A stretch of DNA of 27,500 bases from Prorocentrum cordatum (taxonomy: Eukaryota; Sar; Dinophyceae; Prorocentrales; Prorocentraceae), in assembly GCA_963575745.1 (NCBI GenBank), contig CAUYUJ010015264.1, positions 77,501 to 105,000 on the forward strand, given 5' to 3'. This document shows positions 17,376-25,661 of the stretch, in pieces (positions within the stretch are counted from its first letter, which is position 1; each line of letters starts with the position of its first letter). The notes below the pieces were generated by a model that saw only the letters and a list, made by a program, of their open reading frames with translations, was not told the DNA's origin and ran no database searches. The position numbers and the translations under genes were made by a program.

Positions 17376-17513
17376 AATGGCCTCCGGCCAGTGCCGCCGA
17401 TCCGGGGCGCTCCCGATGCGTGTGGGAACGGACGATGACGACGACGACGACGACGACGACCGACGACCGGGTCAACGACGGACGATAATGACGACGACGT
17501 CCCTCCTCCCCCT

Positions 17514-17546
17514 ATGCAAACACATATGTATATACATGTGGATAAA
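17514..17546 (+). repeat. Direct repeat, copy 2 (partner 17343)
   Basis: Near-identical to 17343-17375. It is followed by AAATGTGTACATACACACG and an AT-rich tail, then the polypurine ocean begins near 17585. Confidence 0.85.
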
Positions 17547-17584
17547 TGTGTACATACACACGAACATAAATATGTGGGGGCGCA

Positions 17585-19215
17585 GTGGAAAGAGGAGGAG
17601 GAGGATCACACCAGCAGGAAGAGGAACAGGAGGACGAGAACGAAGAAGAGGAGGATGAGGAGACACAGGAGAGGAGGTGGAGGAGAAGAAAGACGAACGT
17701 GAGGGAGGAGGAGGGGGGAGGCGGAGGACGAGGAGGAGGAAGAGGAGGAGGAACAGGAGGAGGAGAACGGGGAGGAGGAGGAGGGGAACAAGGAGGAGGA
17801 GAAGCAGGAGGACGAAGAGGAGGCGGAGGAGGAGGACGAGGAGGACGAAGAGGAGGAGGAGAACTAGAAAGATGAGGAGGGGGATGAGAAGGAGGAGGAG
17901 GAATAGAAGAAGCAGTAACAAAAGCGCGAACAGGAGCAGTAGGAATCGGACAGACCCTGATGAGGAAACTCGCGAGGAGGAAGAGGGAGGGGGAGGAGGA
18001 AGAGGAGGCACAGGAATGGGAGGAGGAGGAGGAGGACGAGGAGGAAGAGAGGGAGGACGAGAGAGAGGGAAGGAGACGAGGAGGAGGAACAGGGACAAGG
18101 GGACAGGAGGAGGAGGAGGAGGAGGAGGAAGAGGGGGAATAGGAGGAGGAGGAGGAGGAGGAGGAGGAGGAGGAGGGGGAGGAGGAGGAAGAAGAGGAGG
18201 AGGAGGAAAAGGAGGAGGAGGAGGCGTAGGAGCAGGAGGAGGAGGAGGAAGGTGAGGACGAGGAGGAGGAAGAGAAGGAGGAAGAAGAGCAGGAGGAAGA
18301 GGGAGAGGAGGGGGAGACGAGGAGAAGGAGGAGGCAGATGAGGATGAGGACGAGGTGGAGCAGGAGGAGGACGAGGAGGAAGAGGAGGAGGAGGAGGAGG
18401 AGGAGAAGGAGGAGGAGGAGGAGGAGGGGAGGGAGGAGGGTGAGGAGGAGGAAGAGGAGGAGGAGAAGGAACAGAGTGAGGAGGAGGAGGAGGAGGAAGA
18501 GGACGAGGAGAAGGAGGAGGAGGAGGAAGAAGTGGAAGAATTGGAACATCACTATGATGAATAATACTGGTAAGCAGCCGAAGACGAATTCTCATAACAC
18601 TTAGAATAATCAGCACACGAAGAGTAGGCATACTAATACGCAGGATAAGAAAGCACAATATGGAACCGACACACAATAAGACACATAACAGTAACAATAC
18701 TCGTCGTACTCCTTATACTCAAAATGATGGCACCAACAATAACAACAATAATACGTGAGAAGACGACTAAGGAGAAAACAAAGAGGTCGAGGAGGAGGAC
18801 GAGGAGGAGGAGGAAGAGGAGGATGAGGATGAGGAGGAGGAGGAGGAGGCAGACGAGGAGGAGGAGGCAGACGAGGAGGAGGAGGAGGCAGACGAGGAGG
18901 AGGAGGAGAAGGAGGAGGAGGAGGAGGAGGAGGAGGAGGGAGAGGGAGGAGGGGGAGAAGGAGGAGGATGAAGACGAGGAGGAGGACGAGGAGGAGGAGG
19001 AGGAGGAAGAGGAGGAAGAGGAGGAAGAATAGGAGAAGCAGGAATTACAGCTGGACCAGGAGCAGGAGGAGGAAGAGGAAGAGGAGGAGGAGGAGGAGTA
19101 GGAGAAGCAGAACCAAAAGCTGGACCAGGAGCAGGATGAGGAGGAGGAGCAAAAGGAAGAGGAGGAGGAGGAGGAGGAGGAGGAGGAGGGAGAGGGAGGA
19201 GGAAGAGAAGGAGGA
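17585..19215. repeat. Polypurine ocean (GGA, GAA, GACGAG variants), plus-strand purine
   Basis: About 1.6 kb of GGA-dominated sequence with scattered C and T. It is broken by one clearly different island at 18545-18760 (ATGATGAATAATACTGG... AACAATAACAACAATAATACG) that is AT-rich and not repetitive. All long frames in the ocean are poly-E/R/G or poly-S/L/P. The island shows no coding signal. Confidence 0.95.
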
Positions 19216-19310
19216 CTTCTCCTGCTGCTCCTCCTCCCCCTACTCCTGCACCTCGTCCACCTCTTCATCCTCCTTCTCCTCATCCTCCTCCTCCGCATGG
19301 TGCCAGGGCA
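19216..19310. repeat. Strand switch: CTC/TCC polypyrimidine block
   Basis: At about 19218 the plus strand changes from GGAGGAAGAGAAGGAGGA to CTTCTCCTGCTGCTCCTCC and stays pyrimidine-rich for about 80 bp (with CACCTCGTCCACC). It then reverts through mixed sequence to purines at 19375. The junction is an imperfect inverted repeat able to fold into a long purine/pyrimidine hairpin. Confidence 0.85.
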
Positions 19311-19374
19311 CGGGGAGGGCCCCTGAGGGTCGAGGATGGTCAAGAGCTCTCCGTCGCGATTGTCTCACGACGCG

Positions 19375-19715
19375 AGGAGGCGGGGGAGCAGGAGGAGGAG
19401 GAGGAGGAGGAGGGGGAGGAGGAGGAGGAGGAGGAGGAGGAGGAGGACGAGGAAGAAGAAGGAGAAGCAGAAGAAGAAGAAGGAGAATAAGGATAATAAT
19501 AATAATAATATAAGAAGAAGAAAAAGAAGAAGAAGAGGAGGAGGGAGGAGGAGGAGGAGGAGGAGGAGGAGGAGGAGGAGGAGGAGGAGGGAGGAGGAGG
19601 AGGGAGGAGGAGGAGGAGGAGGAGGAGGAGGAGGAGGAGGAGGAGGAGGAGGAGGAGGAGGAGGAGGAGGAGGAGGAGGAGGGAGGAGGAGGGTGAGGAG
19701 GAGGAGGAGGGGGCC
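19375..19715. repeat. GGA/GAA polypurine tract
   Basis: GGA triplets, then GAAGAAGAAGGAG, an AAT-rich interruption (ATAATAATAATAATAATA, about 19493-19510), then pure GGA to about 19712. Confidence 0.97.
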
Positions 19716-19721
19716 TGGCTT

Positions 19722-19990
19722 GGAACCGCGCACCTCGAAGGTCGAGCAGCTGTTCAAGGCGCAGCTGTTCCACGATCGCAAGCAGTACGAGGACCACCGT
19801 GGGCGCCAGCTGGCCTCGCTGCCCGGCCCAGGCTGCTCGCTGCTCGAGGGCGAGCTTTCGCGGCCCTCCCCTGCCCCTGGGACAGTCAAAAAGCAACTTG
19901 GGATAGATGACGGGTCGCGGGGGGAGGCCTTGGGGCCCTGAACCCGTTTCCCTCAAGACCCGCTCCTTCCATTCCAAGCGACGTAACGTT
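19722..19990 (+). CDS. Coding-like segment after the GGA tract, family unknown
   Basis: In one plus frame (ending at TGA 19939) the sequence reads TSKVEQLFKAQLFHDRKQYE, then DHRGRQLASLPGPGCSLLEG, then GTVKKQLGID. Third positions are mostly G/C over 19735-19860 and composition is normal. AG precedes several possible acceptor points. The piece around 19877-19980 is also repeated at 24988-25093. I recognise no domain. It may be a scrap of a duplicated gene or a repeat with coding-like composition; the minus strand is open as well. Confidence 0.3.
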
Positions 19991-20334
19991 AGAGGGGGCC
20001 CGTTCAGGCGACGCCCAGCCGCCCACTCATCGCTGATGGGCGCCGGAATGCCCATCCCGCCCAGGAGCATGCAGTTTCGCTACCGGAGCCCTCTTGCCGG
20101 TCTGTCGGAGATGCATCGCATGTTCAAGCTCGTTTTTTCCCCCCCTGAGCCGGTCGCCCCCATCGTTGACCCTCACCTCCTGCGCCGCCGCCTCTGCCCC
20201 CGCCGCCTCCTCGTCCTCCTCCCGAGCGCGCGCGGGGAGGAGGATCGGCTCAGACTCGCAGCTGGGTGCAAGGGCGGGTCCTCATTGGCAGAACCCTTGG
20301 GCAGGGCTGAAGGAATGGGAAGGCACCCGACTCA

Positions 20335-20470
20335 AGATGAGTTCCAGGACCTCGGCCGCAGCCGCAGTCATGCAGTCTTTCAGCGGAGCGGGAGGCAACA
20401 AGAGGGAGCAGGAGGACTTGCCCCACCCCTCCTGCACCCCCCTTTTCCTTTTCATTTCAGGCCTAGGCTG
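20335..20470 (+). CDS. Weak coding candidate with a good acceptor-like site downstream
   Basis: From ATG 20337 the frame reads MSSRTSAAAAVMQSFSGAGG then NKREQEDLPHPS, a plausible N-terminus. It is followed by a polypyrimidine stretch CCCCTTTTCCTTTTCATTTCAG ending at 20460, a textbook acceptor shape. The frame continues to a stop near 20470. No downstream exon is recognisable. Evidence is composition only. Confidence 0.2.
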
Positions 20471-20639
20471 AGCTTGCTCGACCCTGGCCCCCGATCGAGA
20501 AATCGAGACCCCCTAAAACTGGGAGCACAACGGACCCACCCGCGAACTTGTCCAGGTCAGCACCGGGGGAGGCGGAGGAACGGGAGGAGAAACGGGAGGA
20601 TCAGGCGGGCGGTAATGGGGGGGGTAACCTTAACCTAAA

Positions 20640-20895
20640 CGCGGGGTCAAGAACAGGGGGGTTTGCATTGATCCAGGTCAGAAGATCTTCGAGGTGGTCC
20701 GGGCCCGCAAGAAACTACAATCCTAGCTGCAGCAGCAGCAGCAGCACAGCTGTGAGCCTCGGGGAGTTCCACTTCGTGCCATAGGCACGGTGGCGGATTC
20801 GGACTCCCACCGAGGCCCGCATCCAACTCCGAAGTGGGTCCGCCACTCGACGAGGGCATGTCCGAGAAGATGTCGGATGTCTAGGCTTTCAAGGT
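20640..20895 (+). other. Possible coding scraps, unresolved
   Basis: A frame near 20675 reads DPGQKIFEVVRARKKLQS to a stop at 20728. Another near 20815 reads PASNSEVGPPLDEGMSEKMS to TAG at 20882. Both have coding-like composition but belong to no family I know. A (GCA)n run at 20732-20750 separates them. Confidence 0.2.
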
Positions 20896-21060
20896 TCGCT
20901 GCCAGTGTTGTGGCCTCCGCGCGGCGTCCCCCGAATCATCCCCCCTTGCGTCCTCGCGCCCATCCCCGTCATCCCCCGTATCATCCCTGCGGCCATCTTC
21001 TCGTCTCGACAGGTATCTCACGATGCACCCCACGATGCACGGACAGGCACAGGGACGCCG

Positions 21061-21150
21061 ATGATGACGGTTGTGAAGATAATATGGGGGTTTTCTAGAG
21101 AGGTAGCAGACCTCGTAGACAACACAGGGCAGCGAACCTTACAAGTCTAG
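21061..21150 (+). pseudogene. Retroelement relic, 5' piece interrupted by a fold-back element
   Basis: The frame reads VVKIIWGFSREVADLVDNTG then QRTLQV and stops at TAG 21148-21150, exactly where the inserted element begins. Removing the 231-bp element and one copy of its 4-bp duplication puts this frame in phase with the relic that resumes at 21386. The empty site therefore gives one continuous reading apart from that TAG. Assignment to the retroelement rests on this phase match and the downstream RNase H-like motifs. Confidence 0.5.
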
Positions 21151-21380
21151 GCCTCCTGAATGGGGTCGGAGTAGATGGGATCGGAGGATCGCGCCGGATC
21201 GCCGATGCATCGGCGATGCATCAGCGATGCGGCTCGATGTGGGGGCCGAATTTTCTCCACGCCGACGTCTCCGATGCATCGCCGACGTCGCCAGTGCATG
21301 GGCCGATGCATCGGTGATGTATCGGCGATGCGGGATATCTTGCGACTCCATTTACTTGGACCCCATCTACGCAGGAGGCT
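21150..21380. mobile_element. Fold-back / MITE-like element, family F, copy 1 (about 231 bp)
   Basis: The left end GGCCTCCTGAATGGGGTCGG and the reverse complement of the right end, AGCCTCCTGCGTAGATGGGG, begin a long imperfect inverted repeat (GCCTCCTG, GGGGTC, AGTArATGGrrTCG). TCTA flanks both sides (21146-21149 and 21381-21384; the longer word TCTAG also matches), consistent with a 4-bp target duplication. The interior is made of GATGCATCGGC repeats, including the 14-bp palindrome GCCGATGCATCGGC near 21201, so the element folds on itself. No coding capacity. Confidence 0.7.
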
Positions 21381-21385
21381 TCTAG

Positions 21386-21895
21386 GATGTCTACATATTA
21401 GAAAACGTCCCACTGCCATTAGAGCAGGGACACGATATATTATCATTCAGCCAATTTCCTGGATCAGTTGATTTAGAGTTCGTGATTGGCAATCAGTGTT
21501 TGGCAGGTCTGGCCAACGCAACGCTCGCTGCGCATAATCCCATACATGACCCGTGCGTCCGTCGCATCAGAGCGGGTCTGGCCAAGCTCTACACCACGCG
21601 ATGGTCTTACAAGGCGGATAACATGGACCCAGTGGACTGGAGGCCCAGAGCGTGGAATGCCAGAGCAGATTATTCAGCCAATTACGGCGTGTACGTGGAC
21701 GCATTTGGAAGCATTTTGTCTCCCCTCCACATTCAAGAGCTGATCTACACCACTACTGCTAACGAGGGAGCGCTGCAGATGTTCACAAACGGTGGGTTTA
21801 CTACCAAACGCGGGATTTATGGTGTGCGATGTTTGCTTCCCAAACGGAGGTTATGGTGCTGGATAAGGCCGTTGAAGTGATACTCGCGCTTGGCA
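21386..21895 (+). pseudogene. Decayed retroelement fragment with tandem RNase H-like motifs
   Basis: The frame is open from 21386 to TGA 21878-21880. It reads DVYILENVPLPLEQGHDILS, then a segment like the third RNase H motif (VDLEFVIGNQCLAGLANA; the usual aspartate is not present as GDNQ). Next come DPVDWRPRAWNARADYSANY (motif N..AD..AN intact, about 21626-21685) and LQMFTNGGFTTKRG (first motif, TDG altered to TNG, about 21773). A frame change follows: from 21829 another frame reads MFASQTEVMVLDKAVEVILA, resembling the second motif with its glutamate. About 20 residues expected between the last two motifs are missing. It fits the RT-linked RNase H region of a non-LTR-type element, but the reverse transcriptase core itself is not in the window. 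Confidence 0.6.
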
Positions 21896-21944
21896 ACCTG
21901 AAGAAGGGCGCTCGCCAGGAAAGAAAACAAAAACGGGAGGCGGC

Positions 21945-22130
21945 GGCGGCGGCGGACCACAACGGCGATGACGCAGAGGGGAACAACGAGAAGGGAGATG
22001 GAGGAGAGGTGGGAGTGGGAGGAGGGGAGGTCGAGGGAGAAGGCAGGCAGGGCGGAGGGAGGAGAGAGGCGGAGGGAGAGCAGGGCTGTGAGGCTGTGGG
22101 AGTCGGGGCTGAGGCAGGGAGGGCGGGAGC
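21945..22130. other. GGA/GGC-rich low-complexity DNA
   Basis: GGCGGCGGCGGCGG near 21942 and GGAGGGAG-type purine runs to about 22130. No supported gene. Confidence 0.6.
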
Positions 22131-22238
22131 TCCTGGCCAGGTCCAGGCACGGTCCTGCGCGGGGCGTGCCGAGCCGTGGCCGGCGTGCTTGCGCGCCCGC
22201 GATCAGCCTGGAGGCATCCGGCGGCGGTTCTAGCCCAA

Positions 22239-22478
22239 AGTTTCCTAGAGGTCATCCTCCTCGTCGTCCTCAAAACGACGCGAAGATCGGGACAACATCG
22301 GATCGGGATAACTCGAAATCTCTGAGAATCGGCGGGTTTGGAGGATATATTGGGCGCCGCGGCCGCTCCAGAGCGTTCCGGAACGCTCTGAGAGCGCTCC
22401 GGAACGCTCTGGAGCGATTTATCCCGATCCTTGCCCTGTTTTAACAGTTTCCTCGTGGTCATCCTCCTCGTCGTCCTC
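22239..22478. repeat. 33-bp direct repeats bracketing an inverted-repeat, palindrome-rich core
   Basis: AGTTTCCTAGAGGTCATCC and the following TCCTCGTCGTCCTC (22239-22271) recur at 22446-22478 with two changes. Inside, GGATCGGGATAA (about 22301-22312) is inverted at TTATCCCGATCC (about 22419-22430). Between those lie AGAGCGTTCCGGAACGCTCT (22370-22389, a perfect 20-bp palindrome) and a near copy at 22391-22410. The nested symmetry suggests a small fold-back element with duplicated flanks, though a single cause is unproven. Confidence 0.7.
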
Positions 22479-22479
22479 C

Positions 22480-22845
22480 TTGTCCTTCGGACCTTCGAGC
22501 TGGCGTCCCCGTGCCTGTGGAAGCAGCGCGGCTGCGGGGGGCCCGGCACCGAGGTCAGTGGTGGACCCCCTGGTGAGGCAGGCATGGGCCGGAGAGCCTC
22601 GTGTCCACGGCGGCGGGGCGGCAGACACGCCGGAGGCACTGCGCAGCGAGGAGGGCGGCGAGGGTCCACATCAGCTTTGGTCCTCCATGAGCGACGCAGA
22701 CAAACGGTGTCGTTTGCGCCGACATGGGCGCTTTAGCTGCCCGCCGAAGGTCGCGCGTGAGCGCCCTCCTCTTCAATGTGGCGCGCCGCGCGGGCGGCCC
22801 GCGTAAGCCGCCGAGCAAGGTCGCTGCGTCATCTCGCGTAAGACC
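22480..22845. other. No supported gene
   Basis: GC-rich mixed sequence with many short frames in all phases and no repeat or domain I can name. Confidence 0.4.
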
Positions 22846-22847
22846 CT

Positions 22848-22990
22848 CGCATGGGGCCGGGGTGCGTGATCCACGCGGGTCCAGAGGTCCGCGCCGTATC
22901 GCCGCTGCGTTGGTGATGCGGCCCCGCGCCGACGGTCGCCGACGCATCGTCGATAACTATGTGGGCGATGCGGCGCGATCGATCTAGACG
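22848..22990. mobile_element. Diverged relative of fold-back family F (copy 2)
   Basis: CATGGGGCCGGGGTGCGTG... GGTCCGCGCCGTATCGCCGCTGCG aligns with AATGGGGTCGGAGTAGATG... GGATCGCGCCGGATCGCCGATGC of 21160-21210. GATGCGGC and GCCGACG.... GACGCATCGTCG words follow as in copy 1. The right terminus is not clear and no flanking duplication was found. Confidence 0.45.
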
Positions 22991-23317
22991 GTGTGTCGGC
23001 GCTTTCGTGGGCCGCTTTCGCTTCGATTCCGTGTTGCATCGAAGGCGGGTTGAGGACGAAACGAGGGAAAGAAATAACAAACCGAAAACAGACAACAACA
23101 TTACCCTGGCGACGTACCCAACCCCTGCGCAAAAGCGGGGCGCAAATAGTTTAGGATACTTTATAAGGGGGCGATGACGGAGCGAGGGTTACATATGTCT
23201 GCAGACGGAATTCGGGAGACTCGCAGGACACTGGCTACAGGAAAAGGGCTTGATAAAGCTGATGATTTACAATTCCTGAGCACTCCTAGCCACTTCGAAA
23301 ACGGGGATCACAGCAGG

Positions 23318-23800
23318 CCTCGAAAGTGGCGACAGGTTCACAGATCGCAGCCCCGCAGGGATGGCGAGGTCTCATTTGAATCTGCCCGTGGCCCTCACTG
23401 TGCTGGGCCCCCCAGCAGGCCTCGAAAATGGCGACAGTTTCGCAGATCGCAGCCCCCCAGGGATGGCGAGGTCTAATTTGAATCCGCGCGTGGCCCTCAC
23501 TGTGCTGGGCCCCCCAGCAGGCCTCGAAAGTGGCGACAGTTTCACAGATCGCAGCCCCCCAGGGAGGGCCTCCCCACAGATCGCAGCCCCCCCCCCCCAG
23601 GGATGGCGAGGTCTAATTTGAATCTGCCGCGATTACCCTCTATGCTGAGCCCCCCAGCAGGCCTCGAAAGTGGCGACAGTTTCACAGATCGCAGCCCCCC
23701 AGGGAGGGCGAGGTCTAATTTGGATCTGCCGCGATTACCCTCTATGCTGGACCCCCCAGCAGGCCTCGAATGTGGCGACAGTTTCACAGCCCCCCGCAGG
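23318..23800. repeat. 102-bp tandem repeat, five units
   Basis: The anchor CCTCGAAAGTGGCGACAG begins at 23318, 23420, 23522, 23662 and 23764: period 102 bp, with one 140-bp unit that contains an extra CACAGATCGCAGCCCC block. Each unit holds CACAGATCGCAGCCCCCCAGGG, GGCGAGGTCTAATTTGAATC and GGGCCCCCCAGCAGG. Since 102 bp is 34 codons, each plus frame reads a 34-residue repeat (LNLPVALTVLGPPAGLENGD). The minus strand is also open. Coding is possible but unsupported by any start or domain. Confidence 0.93.
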
Positions 23801-24224
23801 CAAGACAGAAAGAGGCAGGAAAGAGGCGGGAGGCGGGAGGAGGAAGGACGCGACCACACTGCTCTATTCAAAACGAATACCCAACCAAGGAGGGTTGGGA
23901 AAAAAAGGTTTAGGTCGATCCCTCTCGTGATCCTCCCGCCTCCATGAGCGCACCGGGTGGGGCGCCAAAGGCGCCATCCGGGGGTGCGTGGACGGCAGCC
24001 AGCGCCGGCCCAATCTATCCTCGCGGACATCCGAAAGTTCCTGTTCATGCAATGTTGTCCACCAGCTACACACATTTGGTTTCTGCAATTTCGTCCATCG
24101 TGCAATTTCGTTGTCCTCGCCATCAGCGCCACACACTGTCGTTGGCTGTAAGACGGTTCCGTGCCCAGGCTACGGGCTGAATTCCGCGTCTGCGCAAGTA
24201 GATCCGTGCTGGGAAGCAACGCTC

Positions 24225-24272
24225 ATCCAGGCTTAATCCAGTTGAATCCCGCTCAGTCTGGCCTACTCCTTA
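24225..24272. repeat. 10-bp minisatellite, second locus (CCGGCTTAAT family)
   Basis: CCAGGCTTAAT, CCAGTTGAAT, CCCGCTCAGT and CTGGCCTACT are the same decamer variants, partly in the same order, as at 4267-4366, about 20 kb away. Confidence 0.8.
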
Positions 24273-24805
24273 GTCTTGGCATCGCTCGGACGTGTGCATC
24301 TTTTCTCGACGATGACGATTGAGGAGCGTCCGGGATCGTTCAGCAAAAAATACAAGGGCACGCGCGAAACCGACACATGCACGAGGCATGGACGTCCGAG
24401 CGATGGCGAGTAGTTGAGCTTGGCTGATCGTTCATAGTCGGGCTTCATAGCTCTCTCAGGCGGAACCCTCGCCAGAGGGACCCTCGGCATGCGGCTTACG
24501 GGGCACGGCTGGGGGGATTGCCAGTCCCAGGCACGCAGGCCGCCAGTGTCGCATCGCACGCAACGGCTTGCAAGCCGCGTATCGAAGGTCGCTCCTGCCC
24601 GGGGTCACTGCTTGCGCGCACCCCACCTCCCAGGAGTTGCCTCCCGAGCGGCATGACTGGCCTCCAGTGGGGGGCACCAGCTCGCACGCCGAGAGCCGGG
24701 GGGCCGCGCCGCCTCCCCCAGGACCGGCGCCGCATGTCCCCCGAGGACCGCGCCAAGACAAAGCCGGCGGGCCCCGGGTATGGCAGCTGCGGTGTGGCAC
24801 GCAAG

Positions 24806-24935
24806 GAGGAGGAGGAGGAGGAGGAGGAGGAGGAGGAGGAGGAGGAGGAGGAGGAGGGAGGAGGAGGAGGAGGAGGAGGAGGAGGAGGAGGGAGGAGGGA
24901 GGAGGGAGGAGGGAGGAGGGAGGAGGGAGGAGGCA
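24806..24935. repeat. GGA/GGGA polypurine tract
   Basis: Pure GGA triplets to about 24856, then GGGAGGA units. Its upstream flank reads, in one plus frame, RRRMSPEDRAKTKPAGPGYG, which has coding-like composition but no recognised family. Confidence 0.97.
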
Positions 24936-24987
24936 AGGGGTCGCGGGAGTGTTTGGGGGTCATGCTCGTGTTCCTCGGGGCGCCTGC

Positions 24988-25093
24988 AGCTCTGGGCCGG
25001 TCAAGAAGCGGCTCGGGATGACGAGTGTGTCCCCGGAGCGGCACCGGGTCCAGGGCCCGCTGCCCTCGAGAGCCGCGCTCGTGACGCCAAGAG
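24988..25093 (+). repeat. Repeat shared with 19877-19980
   Basis: GGCCGGTCAAGAAGCGGCTC then GGGAT aligns with GGGACAGTCAAAAAGCAACT then TGGGAT. In the shared frame the reading is PVKKRLGM against TVKKQLGI, with several differences at third codon positions. Downstream similarity is weaker. Both copies lie just 3' of a GGA tract. Confidence 0.45.
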
Positions 25094-25160
25094 GTGTCGA
25101 GCAGTGGCGAAAGCGTCCCGGCTCGCCCATATCGGGAGCGACAGAAGGACGTAGACGTAG

Positions 25161-25661
25161 TTACGCTGGTTTCGAGAGCATGCATTGCGCGAAGATTCGT
25201 ATCACGCGGACGGTCTCGCGGATCGAGGGGCCGTGTTAATGTACATGGTTGGGCGCGTACGTCTTTTGTGGGTTCCCTACTACATCCCCGGGACGAAAGT
25301 TTTTTCCTCTTGGGCCCGGAACGACGGTGTGAAGTCTTGAACAGACCCGTATGAGATAACCGCCGTCGGATCCCATGAAGTTCGCGCGGATCCAGATGTG
25401 GCTTTGGTGTTTGTTTCGGTGGATCCGATTTCCGTCCGGTTGCTGCAAACAGCTCGTCTGGTCGCCGTCCGTTCGGCGGCGCCGACGTTGTCTCGCGAAC
25501 TCCTCATGTCCATGTTCACCTCAAGAGGAACATCTTTCGTCTTGCGCAAATATAGGTCCACCAAATAATGTTCTAAGACCCTTTTGTTGTCTGCACGACA
25601 TGTTCTTAGAACATGTCTGGTTGAGACTGTCTTGTTTGAATACATCGGGCTTGCGTCGTAA
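25161..25661 (+). pseudogene. Relic of unknown protein family X, longest copy (copy B)
   Basis: In a single phase the sequence reads as coherent protein through two stops, TGA 25338-25340 and TAA 25566-25568, to a final TAA at 25659-25661. Blocks: GRVRLLWVPYYIPGTKVFSS, WARNDGVKS, TDPYEITAVGSHEVRADPDV, ALVFVSVDPISVRLLQTARL, then FTSRGTSFVLRKYRSTK and CSKTLLLSARHVLRTCLVET. The N-terminal part matches copy A (9489-9627, minus) and the C-terminal part matches copy C (6030-6169). No signal peptide or known motif is visible, and I cannot name the family. The final stop is at the same place as in copy C, so it is probably the true C-terminus. The frame opens after TAG 25158-25160 but the real start is unknown. 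TTCTTAGAAC-type palindromes cluster at 25568, 25600, 25660 and 25693. Confidence 0.7.

Noticed and set aside
20625-20640. TAACCTTAACCTAAAC, telomere-like
   Set aside because: Only about two degenerate units; too short to call an interstitial telomere tract.
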